A stretch of DNA of 64,000 nucleotides from JAUILH01 sp965230535 (GTDB lineage: Bacteria; Bacteroidota; Bacteroidia; Flavobacteriales_D; JAUILH01), in contig OZ246009.1 of assembly GCA_965230535.1 (NCBI GenBank), positions 1,798,001-1,862,000 on the forward strand. Reading direction: 5' to 3'. The notes under the pieces are model-generated. The model searched no databases. It had not been told where the DNA came from and worked only from the letters and a program-made list of their open reading frames with translations. A program made the position numbers and the translations under genes. Shown one piece after another: positions 53,058-62,096 of this stretch (position 1 is the first letter of the stretch; the number at the start of each line of letters is the position of its first letter).

Positions 53058-53088
53058 TTGATTTAGAATGATTCTAAATAGACATTTG
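53058..53088 (+). promoter_or_regulatory. Imelysin operon promoter with a 19-bp Fur-family-like operator
   Basis: TTG at 53058-53060, 20 nt, GACATTTG at 53081-53088 (one mismatch to TAnnTTTG). Between them is the perfect 9-1-9 palindrome ATTTAGAAT-G-ATTCTAAAT (53061-53079). Its core TTAGAAT-n-ATTCTAA has the 7-1-7 layout of Fur/PerR/Zur sites. No Fur-type gene is in the window. Confidence 0.75.
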
Positions 53089-53107
53089 TAGTTTAGAAAA
53101 GCATACT

Positions 53108-54292
53108 ATGAAATTTGCAGGTATTTTATTAGGGGCATTCGTCGCACTTAGCTTTATTCAGTGTAAGAGAGGGTGTAAAGACGCGAATGCTGAAAACTAC
53201 GATCCTAAAGCAAAAAGAGATGATGGCTCTTGCGTGTATACAAAAGATCCGAATGATTTCGACAGAAGTCCAATGCTCATCAATATTGCGGACAACATCA
53301 TCATTCCTGCTTACAAGAATTTAAAGGAAGCAATAGATACGCTTCAGGATGAAGTTAACGCGTTTGAAGCCAATCCGAATACCACAACGTTACAGAATTT
53401 GAGAGTGGCATGGCATGATGCTCTCGTGGCCTGGCAATATGCCGGGTATTACGAATTTGGACCGGCAGAAGCCAATTTCCTAAGGTCAAATATGAATGTT
53501 TATCCAGCGGATACGGCGCAGATTAATGGCAACATTGTAGCAGGAAGCTATGATTTAGACGTGGCCAATAATCTGGATGCAAAAGGTTTTCAGGCCTTAG
53601 ACTTTTTGTTGAACGGTTTAGGAGCAACGGATAGTGAAATTGTAGATCAGTATACCACAGCATCCAATGCAAGTAATCGCATGACTTATCTTAAAGATTT
53701 GATTGCAGATATGCAGTCTAAATCAACTACAGTTTACGATACCTGGAGACCTTCTGTTGGAAACTATGCTTCAACTTTTAAAACCAACACAGGTTTAGAC
53801 CTTGGCGGTTCTTGTAACATGTTGTTCAACGCACTGATGATGCATTACGAGCAATTTGTAAGAAGTGGAAAATTGGGAATTCCGGCTGGAGCACTGTCTT
53901 TCTCTCAAACGCCACTTCCTGAAAAAGTAGAGTGCTATTTCCATGGAAACTTGTCTAAGGAAATGTTGCTTGAGGCTACCACTGCTCTTAACAATTTGTA
54001 CAATGGTATTGGAACAGCCGGTGATGGAGAAGGATTCAAAGAGTACCTTGATTATCTGGAGACAAACGGACCAAGCGGACTGCTCTCCAACGACATCAAT
54101 ACTCAAATTCAAACAAGCTACACCAGTTTATCTACAAGTTTAAACGACCCACTTTCCGATTTTGTAGTGAACAATCAGCAAACGGCTTTGTCTGTCTGGA
54201 ACGACATGCAAACCTTGGTTGTACTACTCAAAAATGATTTAAAATCGGCCATAGGTTTGAGCATTACATATGCTGACGCTGATGGTGATTAA
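53108..54292 (+). CDS. Imelysin-family lipoprotein
   Basis: 394 residues. Lipoprotein signal with C19 (LSFIQC), then a short DDGSC-type module (CKDANAENYDPKAKRDDGSC) that in other proteins of this phylum precedes secreted domains. The rest (about 45-394) is the helical imelysin (M75-like) fold: LRVAWHDALVAWQYAGYYEF and GFQALDFLLNGLG. Imelysins act in iron uptake as periplasmic or surface iron-binding proteins. The classical GxHxxE motif is changed to GFQALD (Q162, D165), so the metal site is not standard. First gene of an operon with HTTM and a FecA-like receptor. Confidence 0.9.
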   Translation: MKFAGILLGAFVALSFIQCKRGCKDANAENYDPKAKRDDGSCVYTKDPNDFDRSPMLINIADNIIIPAYKNLKEAIDTLQDEVNAFEANPNTTTLQNLRVAWHDALVAWQYAGYYEFGPAEANFLRSNMNVYPADTAQINGNIVAGSYDLDVANNLDAKGFQALDFLLNGLGATDSEIVDQYTTASNASNRMTYLKDLIADMQSKSTTVYDTWRPSVGNYASTFKTNTGLDLGGSCNMLFNALMMHYEQFVRSGKLGIPAGALSFSQTPLPEKVECYFHGNLSKEMLLEATTALNNLYNGIGTAGDGEGFKEYLDYLETNGPSGLLSNDINTQIQTSYTSLSTSLNDPLSDFVVNNQQTALSVWNDMQTLVVLLKNDLKSAIGLSITYADADGD

Positions 54293-54301
54293 CTAGTATA
54301 G

Positions 54302-55666
54302 TTGGGAAAACTTAGGTCATATTTTCGACAGGAGACTTCAATTGCTCCTTTAATCGTTTTTAGAATGCTATTTGGCATCTTGATGTTGTTTTCAACGTTG
54401 AGGTTTTGGTGGAACGGTTGGATTTATGATTTCTATATCGCTCCTGATTTCCATTTTACGTTTTACGGTTTTTCCTGGGTAAAGACACTTGGTGACCCCG
54501 GAATGTATGTTCTGTTTGGCATTCTGGCCCTGTCTTGTGTGGGGATTATTCTTGGCGCATTTTACAGAGTATCAACCATATTGTTTTTCCTGGGGTTTAC
54601 TTATGTGGAATTAATTGATAAAACAACCTATCTCAACCATTACTATTTCGTTTCAATTGTCGCTTTTCTGATGATCTTCCTTCCGGCCAACAGGCACTAT
54701 GCTCTTGATGTTAAATGGTGGCCAAACAAAGCGGCCAAGACGATTCCCCGTTGGATGATAGACATTTTGGTTGCTCAAATTTCCATTGTGTACTTCTACG
54801 CCGGCTTTGCCAAGATTAATCACGACTGGCTAATTGAAGCTGAACCCTTAAAAACCTGGTTAAAACCAAAGTATGATACCCCAATCATAGGTGAGTTGTT
54901 CAGGTATGATGCCACACATTATTTCTTCAGTTGGTTTGGGATGATCTATGATTGTACCATTCCCATTTTTATGATTTGGAACCGAACAAGGAACTGGGCC
55001 TATCTGTTTGTTATTTCATTTCATGTACTAACAGCCTATTTGTTCCCAATTGGTGTATTCCCATATGTGATGATTTTGTCAACACTCATTTACTTTCCGC
55101 CAAGTCTCCATCAGAACATCCTTAACAGATTGCCGTTTTATGGAAACAGTTATGAAAGAACGGGCAGGCTCTTTATGAATCCTATGCTTAAGAAGATGAT
55201 TTTTGGTCTGTTCATGGTACATGTCTTTTTTCAGGTATTAATTCCATGGCGTTACCTGCTTTATCCCGGAAATTTGTTTTGGACAGAAGAAGGTTTCCGT
55301 TTTTCCTGGCGTGTGATGTTGGTTGAGAAGACTGGCTTTGCTACGTTCTACTTAAAACATCCGGACTATCCGGGCATGAAGCCAATTCAAAACTCGGATC
55401 ATTTGAGTCCGCAACAGATCAAACAAATGTCGTTTCAACCGGATATGATTTTGCAATACGCTCATTATCTGAAAGAAGAATATACAGGGAAGCAATACAT
55501 TGAAGGAAATGACACGATTGTCCTTGATAATCCCGAAATTCACGCGGAAGTTTTTGTGAAAATGAATGGATACAGCAGTCAGAAATACATTGATAAATCA
55601 CATGATTTAACGCAGTATGCCTACAATTTAAAACACAGAGAGTTTATAGAACCATTCCATGAATAG
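54302..55666 (+). CDS. HTTM (vitamin K-dependent gamma-carboxylase-like) membrane protein
   Basis: 454 residues. Several TM segments in the first 350 residues, including the HTTM hallmarks ELIDKTTYLNHYYF and YFYAGFAKINHDWL with K171 at the position of the lysine important in animal gamma-glutamyl carboxylase, then a soluble C-terminal part (about 345-454). The reaction of bacterial homologues is not established. The TTG at 54302 is the start: a TAG directly precedes it in frame and the next ATG is inside the first TM helix. It starts 9 nt after the imelysin stop and overlaps the receptor by 8 bases. Confidence 0.88.
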   Translation: MGKLRSYFRQETSIAPLIVFRMLFGILMLFSTLRFWWNGWIYDFYIAPDFHFTFYGFSWVKTLGDPGMYVLFGILALSCVGIILGAFYRVSTILFFLGFTYVELIDKTTYLNHYYFVSIVAFLMIFLPANRHYALDVKWWPNKAAKTIPRWMIDILVAQISIVYFYAGFAKINHDWLIEAEPLKTWLKPKYDTPIIGELFRYDATHYFFSWFGMIYDCTIPIFMIWNRTRNWAYLFVISFHVLTAYLFPIGVFPYVMILSTLIYFPPSLHQNILNRLPFYGNSYERTGRLFMNPMLKKMIFGLFMVHVFFQVLIPWRYLLYPGNLFWTEEGFRFSWRVMLVEKTGFATFYLKHPDYPGMKPIQNSDHLSPQQIKQMSFQPDMILQYAHYLKEEYTGKQYIEGNDTIVLDNPEIHAEVFVKMNGYSSQKYIDKSHDLTQYAYNLKHREFIEPFHE

Positions 55667-58073
55667 ATTTTGGCTCATATCACTTTTGATGTTGACAACA
55701 GCTCAGTTGTCTGCACAGTTCCAGTTGAAAGGAACCGTGACAGATTTTAACTCTGCCAGAAAAATTGATGGTTGTAAAGTTGACTTGCTCGAGTTGAATC
55801 GTTCTGTGTTCACCAATGAAAAAGGGGGCTATATTTTCGACGACATTCCTTCAGGAAATTATAGTCTGGTATTCTCTCTCATTTCTTATAAAGCGGATAC
55901 GGTTTGGGTGACCGTAAAGGAGAATAAGACCAAATCATTTAAACTCAAACCAAGTAGCACACTTTTGGGAGGGATGAGTGTGAGTGATAATGGATTTTCA
56001 TTGAGTTATACAGGTTTGAGAGGTGTTGATACAGATGGCATGGCGATCTATAAAGGCATGAAATCTGACGACCTTAAGATGGAAAATATCCAGGGAAATA
56101 AGTCTGCCAATAACCCCAGAGAGTTGTTCAATCAAATTGCCGGGTTGAATATCTGGGAAAGTGACGGAGCCGGAATACAGTTGGGAATTGGCGGACGTGG
56201 TTTAAGTCCTGACAGGAGTTCCAATTTTAATGTGCGCCAAAATGGTTACGACATCAGTGCAGATGCACTGGGATATCCTGAAAGTTACTATACACCACCT
56301 TCAGAAGCTGTTTCCAGAATAGAAATGGTGAGGGGAGCAGCTTCTCTCCAATATGGAACTCAATTTGGAGGTGTGGTGAATTTTAAATTGAGTCATCCTT
56401 TCCAAACAGAAAAACTGGGGATCATTACCAGAAACACGGTTGGATCTAATGGTTTGTTTTCGAATTTCACGCACTTGGGTGGTCATCATGGAACCAACAT
56501 GTACAATGCATATGTCAACTACAAAAAAGGCAATGATTTCAGACCAAATTCCACTTTCGATCAGCTCAATGCGCATGTGAGTTTCAGAAAATTATTGACT
56601 GAAAACATGTCGATTTCTGCTGAGTTAACACACATGAATTATTTGGCTCAACAGCCTGGTGGATTGACGGATGAGCAGTTTTACGAAAATCCTTATGCAT
56701 CTTACCGGTATAGAAACTGGTTTAAGGTGAACTGGAATCTCGCAGCCATTAATTTTCAGGCCAAGATTAAAGAGAAGAGTATGCTCAATATTCGAACGTT
56801 TGGTTTGTTAGCTGATAGAAACTCTCTGGGAATTCTCACACGAACTGATCGTCAGGATCCGGGGGAAGAGCGGAATTTGATTTCAGGAACCTTTAAGAAT
56901 ATTGGAACGGAAGCAAGGTTTCTTAGTTGGTATGGCCGAGATACTTTACCTCAGGTTTTTCTGGCTGGAGTGCGTGTGTATAGAGGCAAAAGCAGTGCTT
57001 CTCAGGGGGCGGGTAATTCGGAATCCGGACCAGATTTTTACTACTTGAAAACAGACAGCCTTGATTCTGATTACATGTTTCCAAGTTATAACGTAGCTGT
57101 TTTTGCTCAGAACATATTCTCAGTTAATGAACGATTGAGTTTTGTGCCGGGCATCAGGTTCGAGCACATTGTGACACAGGCAGAGGGCTACTATATTAGA
57201 ACCTTAAAGGATCTGGCTGGAAACGTGATTGAACAAAAACAATTTGATGAGACTCAGAACCGTTCAAGAAGCTTTGTAATTGCAGGAATTGGAGGAAGTT
57301 TTGAGCTGTCCGACGATTTGGAATTGTACGGCAATATTTCTCAAAACTACAGGGCAATTACCTTCAATGATATTAGAGTGGTTAACCCCAATTTCAGGAT
57401 AGATAGTACCATCACGGATGAAAAAGGATTTAGTGGTGACTTAGGGCTTAGAGGAGGACTTTTCAAAGGTGCATTGAGTTTTGATGTCAGTGCTTTCTAC
57501 CTGTTTTATAAGGACAGAATTGGTTTGATCAGTCAGGTAGACAATGTCCTGAACACCGTTTACATGCTGAGAACCAACGTTGCTAACTCAAGAAACCTTG
57601 GCGTAGAAAGTTTTGTGAATATGAATTGGATTGCTCTGTTTTCTGACAGCAGCCAGTTTGCTTTGAATACATTCGGAAACGTGGCATACATCAATACACA
57701 ATACTTAAGTGATGAAAACCCGAATATAGAAGGGAATAGAGTAGAGCTAGCTCCTGAATTTACTTTGAAGGCCGGAATCAATCTAAAGCATAATAATTTT
57801 GGAGTAGCATGGCAATTGGCATATACAAGCTTCCAGTATACGGATGCAACAAACTCTTTGTCTACACCAACAGCCATCAATGGCGTTATTCCAGCCTACA
57901 GTGTTCAGGATTTATCGGCCAGTTACACCTATAAATTTGCCAAAATAGAAGCGGGTATTAATAATTTAATGGATGAGGTTTACTTCAGTCGCAGAGCTTC
58001 AGGGTATCCGGGACCTGGTATTTTACCATCACCTGGCCGAACATTCTATGCCACTTTACAACTTAGATTCTAA
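55659..58073 (+). CDS. FecA-like TonB-dependent receptor
   Basis: 804 residues. Signal peptide (1-20, ending QLSA), carboxypeptidase-regulatory-like domain (about 22-95), plug (about 120-245; LGIGGRGLSPDRSSNF and MVRGAASLQYGTQFGGVV) and barrel (to 804; last residues FYATLQLRF). The plug resembles the FecA group of ferric-citrate-type receptors. In an operon with imelysin and HTTM, so its cargo is probably iron or another metal chelate. Stop shares CTAA with the convergent gene. Confidence 0.93.
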   Translation: MNRFWLISLLMLTTAQLSAQFQLKGTVTDFNSARKIDGCKVDLLELNRSVFTNEKGGYIFDDIPSGNYSLVFSLISYKADTVWVTVKENKTKSFKLKPSSTLLGGMSVSDNGFSLSYTGLRGVDTDGMAIYKGMKSDDLKMENIQGNKSANNPRELFNQIAGLNIWESDGAGIQLGIGGRGLSPDRSSNFNVRQNGYDISADALGYPESYYTPPSEAVSRIEMVRGAASLQYGTQFGGVVNFKLSHPFQTEKLGIITRNTVGSNGLFSNFTHLGGHHGTNMYNAYVNYKKGNDFRPNSTFDQLNAHVSFRKLLTENMSISAELTHMNYLAQQPGGLTDEQFYENPYASYRYRNWFKVNWNLAAINFQAKIKEKSMLNIRTFGLLADRNSLGILTRTDRQDPGEERNLISGTFKNIGTEARFLSWYGRDTLPQVFLAGVRVYRGKSSASQGAGNSESGPDFYYLKTDSLDSDYMFPSYNVAVFAQNIFSVNERLSFVPGIRFEHIVTQAEGYYIRTLKDLAGNVIEQKQFDETQNRSRSFVIAGIGGSFELSDDLELYGNISQNYRAITFNDIRVVNPNFRIDSTITDEKGFSGDLGLRGGLFKGALSFDVSAFYLFYKDRIGLISQVDNVLNTVYMLRTNVANSRNLGVESFVNMNWIALFSDSSQFALNTFGNVAYINTQYLSDENPNIEGNRVELAPEFTLKAGINLKHNNFGVAWQLAYTSFQYTDATNSLSTPTAINGVIPAYSVQDLSASYTYKFAKIEAGINNLMDEVYFSRRASGYPGPGILPSPGRTFYATLQLRF

Positions 58074-58660
58074 CGGTACTTGTCGTTTAAACCAATTCCG
58101 TCAATAATCATTGGAACGATCTTGTCCAGACGTTTTAGTTTGGTATCCTCACGTTTAGCATCCGAGATATATTCAGCAAATTCCCTTTTTTTTGTGAGGT
58201 TCAATAACTCAAATTTCGCCTTCAGTTCAGCGCTTTCATCCAGCTTCACCTGCAATTGTTCAGGAATAAGTAACGGCTTCTTTTCAGCCTTCATCACTTT
58301 TCCGGCAATTTGATTGTCAATGGCTTCCAAAACATAAGTCTTAATCAGATCTTGATTTGCTTTAATCTCATCGATAGAAGAGAAACGCCATTGTCTCAAA
58401 GCTTTTGTTACTCCTTCCTGAGCATTCACAAGAACTTTGGCTTCATCTTTAAGAAATACCCCCTGGTGGAACCACAAGCCACAATACGCCTTGAAACCAG
58501 CCATGCCAATGATGGTTTTACCTTTGTATGTATAAGCAGGAGCGCCCCATTTAACCGTTTCTTCCAAAGAGGTGCTCAACACAATTTCTCGCAATATCTG
58601 CAAGGCATTTTGCCACTCCGATTGCCCCAAATACTGGTCTACTGATTTAGCTTGATTCAT
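58070..58660 (-). CDS. DUF1801/YdeI-like protein
   Basis: 196 residues. N-terminal DUF1801 fold (about 20-110; ETVKWGAPAYTYKGKTIIGM, GLWFHQGVFLKDE) and a C-terminal YdeI/OmpD-associated-like helical region with KKREFAEYISDAKREDTKLK. Cytoplasmic; function not established. Single gene. Confidence 0.85.
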   Translation of the reverse strand: MNQAKSVDQYLGQSEWQNALQILREIVLSTSLEETVKWGAPAYTYKGKTIIGMAGFKAYCGLWFHQGVFLKDEAKVLVNAQEGVTKALRQWRFSSIDEIKANQDLIKTYVLEAIDNQIAGKVMKAEKKPLLIPEQLQVKLDESAELKAKFELLNLTKKREFAEYISDAKREDTKLKRLDKIVPMIIDGIGLNDKYR

Positions 58661-58758
58661 AAGATGAATATAAGAAAAGAATGGAATTCAACCACACATC
58701 ATTTTTCACGCCTGCATCTAAAACATTCTTAGTAAATTCGGAGTCCAATTTTAGTAGT

Positions 58759-61455
58759 ATGAAGAAACTGTTTTTAGTATTTGCACTTTGCTTGTCGTTT
58801 GGCGCCAAGGCGGAGGAGGGAATGTGGATTCCTTCTTTGTTGAAAGCATTGAATGAGTCTGACATGAAGACTATGGGAATGAAAATAAGTGCGGAAGATA
58901 TTTATTCAATTAACCATTCAAGTATCAAGGATGCCATCGTTCAGTTTAATGGTGGATGTACGGCAGAGGTCATTTCTAATGAAGGTTTGTTGTTAACCAA
59001 CCATCACTGTGGTTTTGGAGCGATCAACGGTCATAGTACACAAGAACATAATTATCTTGAAGATGGCTTTTGGGCAAAGACCAAGGCAGATGAATTGGCC
59101 AATCCTGGTATGACCTGTACATTTATCATCAAGATAGAAGACGTAACTGATGAATTGATGTCGAGCATAGAAGGTCTGGCAAAAACTGAAGATATCAATG
59201 ATGCCTTTAAAAAGAAGTATCAGGAAATTATTTCAAGAGAGAAAAACGGAAGTCCTGGATACAGTGCCGAGATCAAGCCTTTTAATTACGGGAATGCCTA
59301 CTTTGTAATCGTTACAGAAACGTTTAGTGATATCAGATTGGTTGGAACACCTCCTGACGATATTGGAAAGTATGGAGGAAACACTGACAATTGGATTTGG
59401 CCAAGACACACCGGAGACTTTTCTATGTTTAGAATTTATGCAGACGAAAATAACCGTCCGGCAAAATACAGCGAGAGTAACAAGCCATTTAAACCAAGAC
59501 ATTCTTTGCCTGTATCAATGGAACCAAGACAAGAAGGAGAGTTTAGCATGGTGTATGGTTTTCCCGGGTCAACACAACAGTATGTTATTTCTGATTATGT
59601 GGATTATCTGATCAACAAAGAATTGCCAAGAAGAATTGAGTTAAGAGACAATGCATTGGACGTGATCAACACGGCTGTTAGAATTGATCAGAAGAAAGAT
59701 AAGGCGCAGAGAAAAGGGACGTTTCTAAAATATGCATCCAAAGAAGCCAGAATAGCCAATGCCTGGAAGAAATGGATTGGTCAGATTGGTGGATTGAAAT
59801 CTTACAGTGCTTTGGATAAGAAAAAAGCTCTGGAAAAGGAATATATGAAGCTGGCTTTCGAAAAAGAAGAGTTTAAGCCTTACCGTGAGGCACTTCCAAA
59901 ATTACAGGAGTATTACAAGTCACAAAGCCAGTTTTTATACAAATGGGCCAATTTCACAGAGTTCTATCAAAGATCAGGACCAGAGATTTTCAGAGCATCT
60001 ATCAAGTTTCTGAAGATGTTGAATGATACTGTTCCTGCAAATCAATTAAAGGCACAGTATGCAGATGACTTCATTAAGGGATCAGAAGGTTTCTTTAAAA
60101 ACTATGATGTTGAGATAGACAAAGAAATATTCAAAAGAGCCTTGAGAGTGTATGTGAACGATCCTGAGTTGGACAAAGGCTTTATGAATGCCAGTATGAC
60201 TAAATTATCTGGTTCTGCACTTGATGAGTATGTAGATGAGTTGTATGAGAAGTCATTGCTGACGAGTTTGGATAAGGTGAAGTCTACTATGAATCGCTTT
60301 TCCAAAAAATACAAGAAGAAACTGAAGAAAGATCCTTTATTGACTTTGGTTAAGAACATGGAGAAATACTACCGTGATGAGTTGATTCCAGCTTACAGAG
60401 CCAGTGCTCCACTTGAAGATCAATTGATGCGAGTGTATGTGAAGGGTTTGATGGAAATGATGCCTAACAAAACGTATTGGTATGATGCCAACTTCACTTT
60501 AAGACTAACTTATGGTAGAGTAGAAGGGTCGGAGCCAAGAGATGGGATGTCTTATAAGTATTATACTACTTTGGATGGTTTATTGGCCAAATACGATCCT
60601 ACAAATATTGACTTTGAATTACCTGAAAGACTGGTTGAGTTGGCTAAGAAAAAAGACTACGGTCCGTACGCACAAGATGGAGAAATGTTTGTGTGTTTCA
60701 CCGGATCCAACCATACCTCAGGAGGTAACTCAGGAAGTCCGTGTATTAATGGAGAAGGTCATTTGATTGGTTTGAATTTCGACAGAAGCTGGGAGAGTAC
60801 AATGAGCGACATCATGTTCGATCCGAATATTTGTAGAAACATCATGGTAGATATCAGATACGTGCTCTTCATCATAGACAAGTTTGCCGGAGCAGATCAT
60901 CTCATAAAAGAAATGGAGTTGGTAACACCAGAGTGGAGAAAAGAGAAGAGAGTGGGGCATCTTAACGGGCAAGTTGAAGCTGTTACAAAAGAAATTAAAG
61001 CTGATGCAAAAAATCCTGACCTGTTGGTAACAAGAGCCATGTACTACGATTCTCTTGGTTTGGTGAAGGAGTACAAAAATGATTTGGCAGCAGCTTTGGC
61101 TTTGGATAAGGACCACCCAGCTGCAGTAGCTCAAATGGCAGACTACCTGGTTAAGAACGATGAGATTTCGAAAGCAACAAAGTTGTTGAGTACAGCTTTA
61201 AGAACGCAAAGAAATCACAAGGAATTGATTTTTAAAAGAGGTGTCCTGTACATTGAAATGGGACAAAACATCAAAGCCATCAATGATTTCTCTAAGGTGA
61301 TTTTGTTAGATGCAACTCACTTTAAAGCGTATTACAACAGGGGAGTGGCCAATTATAGATTGGGACGTTCTGATAAGGCTTGTGCAGATTTTCAAATGGC
61401 ACAGGGACTTGGAGACAATAAAGAATACTTTATTTACGAGTCTGCTTGTAAGTAG
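58759..61455 (+). CDS. S46-family dipeptidyl-peptidase (DPP11-like) with a C-terminal TPR domain
   Basis: 898 residues; known S46 enzymes are about 700-720. Signal peptide (about 1-19, FGAKA), chymotrypsin-like halves with a helical domain between. Catalytic H82/H83 in TNHHCGFG, S658 in GGNSGSP. R676 in LNFDRSW lies 18 residues after the serine, matching the spacing of the P. gingivalis DPP11 Arg that selects Asp/Glu at P1 (S655/R673), whereas DPP7 has Gly there. Residues about 740-898 contain four TPR repeats (ALDKDHPAAVAQMADYLVKN, KAYYNRGVANYRLGRSDKAC). It releases dipeptides in the periplasm. ATG 58759 is the start because it opens the signal peptide. Confidence 0.93.
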   Translation: MKKLFLVFALCLSFGAKAEEGMWIPSLLKALNESDMKTMGMKISAEDIYSINHSSIKDAIVQFNGGCTAEVISNEGLLLTNHHCGFGAINGHSTQEHNYLEDGFWAKTKADELANPGMTCTFIIKIEDVTDELMSSIEGLAKTEDINDAFKKKYQEIISREKNGSPGYSAEIKPFNYGNAYFVIVTETFSDIRLVGTPPDDIGKYGGNTDNWIWPRHTGDFSMFRIYADENNRPAKYSESNKPFKPRHSLPVSMEPRQEGEFSMVYGFPGSTQQYVISDYVDYLINKELPRRIELRDNALDVINTAVRIDQKKDKAQRKGTFLKYASKEARIANAWKKWIGQIGGLKSYSALDKKKALEKEYMKLAFEKEEFKPYREALPKLQEYYKSQSQFLYKWANFTEFYQRSGPEIFRASIKFLKMLNDTVPANQLKAQYADDFIKGSEGFFKNYDVEIDKEIFKRALRVYVNDPELDKGFMNASMTKLSGSALDEYVDELYEKSLLTSLDKVKSTMNRFSKKYKKKLKKDPLLTLVKNMEKYYRDELIPAYRASAPLEDQLMRVYVKGLMEMMPNKTYWYDANFTLRLTYGRVEGSEPRDGMSYKYYTTLDGLLAKYDPTNIDFELPERLVELAKKKDYGPYAQDGEMFVCFTGSNHTSGGNSGSPCINGEGHLIGLNFDRSWESTMSDIMFDPNICRNIMVDIRYVLFIIDKFAGADHLIKEMELVTPEWRKEKRVGHLNGQVEAVTKEIKADAKNPDLLVTRAMYYDSLGLVKEYKNDLAAALALDKDHPAAVAQMADYLVKNDEISKATKLLSTALRTQRNHKELIFKRGVLYIEMGQNIKAINDFSKVILLDATHFKAYYNRGVANYRLGRSDKACADFQMAQGLGDNKEYFIYESACK

Positions 61456-61474
61456 ATACTAAAAGATCATAAAC

Positions 61475-61510
61475 AAAAAAGCCGTCTCGATGAATCGGGA
61501 CGGCTTTTTT
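61475..61510. terminator. Bidirectional rho-independent terminator
   Basis: GCCGTCTCGA/TCGGGACGGC stem (one G-T pair), 4-nt loop, six A and six T residues, between convergent genes. Confidence 0.92.
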
Positions 61511-61526
61511 AATACTTAGTAATTAT

Positions 61527-62072
61527 CTATTCTGGTGCTACCTGAGCAGTGATGTTCAACTGCTGAGATCCACCCTCAACGTTGGCCATTACAGTAACTG
61601 TTTTGGTTACTGGTTTACCAGCTTGATTCTCTTTTGGTGTAAACACAACTTTGATTTCTCCTCCGTCGCCAGGCATAATAGGCTCTTTTGGCCAGTTAGG
61701 AACGGTACAACCACAAGAAGCACTTGCATTCTTAATAGTTAAAGGATTGTCTCCTGTGTTAGTGAATTTAAAAACGTGCTCATTAGGCCCTTCTTTTGGA
61801 ACATCACCGAAATCGTGCTTGTATTCTTCAAACAACATGGTGGTTAAATTAGCCTGAGGCGTTTCATTAGTAGGTTGAACCTTGGTTGGGTTGTTATTGT
61901 CTAATCCAGGATTGTTGTTATCATAAGCTGGTTCCGGAATCGCAGCATCATTTGAAATTTTTGGTGCTGGTGGTTTTACATCCGGCTTCTCACCAGAAGA
62001 ACCACAACTCACTAATCCTGCGCTCAAAACAACAGCGCTCAATCCATATACTAATTGTTTTCTCATCATCAT
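61527..62072 (-). CDS. DUF1573 lipoprotein, copy 4
   Basis: 181 residues from ATG 62072 (three ATG codons in a row; the exact one is undecided). Lipobox LVSC (C23), a proline/asparagine-rich linker with repeated NNNPG/NNNPT and a DUF1573 domain with ASCGCTVPNWPKE. Separate from the three-copy cluster 20 kb away. Lies 24 nt downstream of the S41 peptidase gene, probably one operon. Confidence 0.86.
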   Translation of the reverse strand: MMMRKQLVYGLSAVVLSAGLVSCGSSGEKPDVKPPAPKISNDAAIPEPAYDNNNPGLDNNNPTKVQPTNETPQANLTTMLFEEYKHDFGDVPKEGPNEHVFKFTNTGDNPLTIKNASASCGCTVPNWPKEPIMPGDGGEIKVVFTPKENQAGKPVTKTVTVMANVEGGSQQLNITAQVAPE

Positions 62073-62096
62073 AAATTCTTTCTGCAAAATTAGTAT

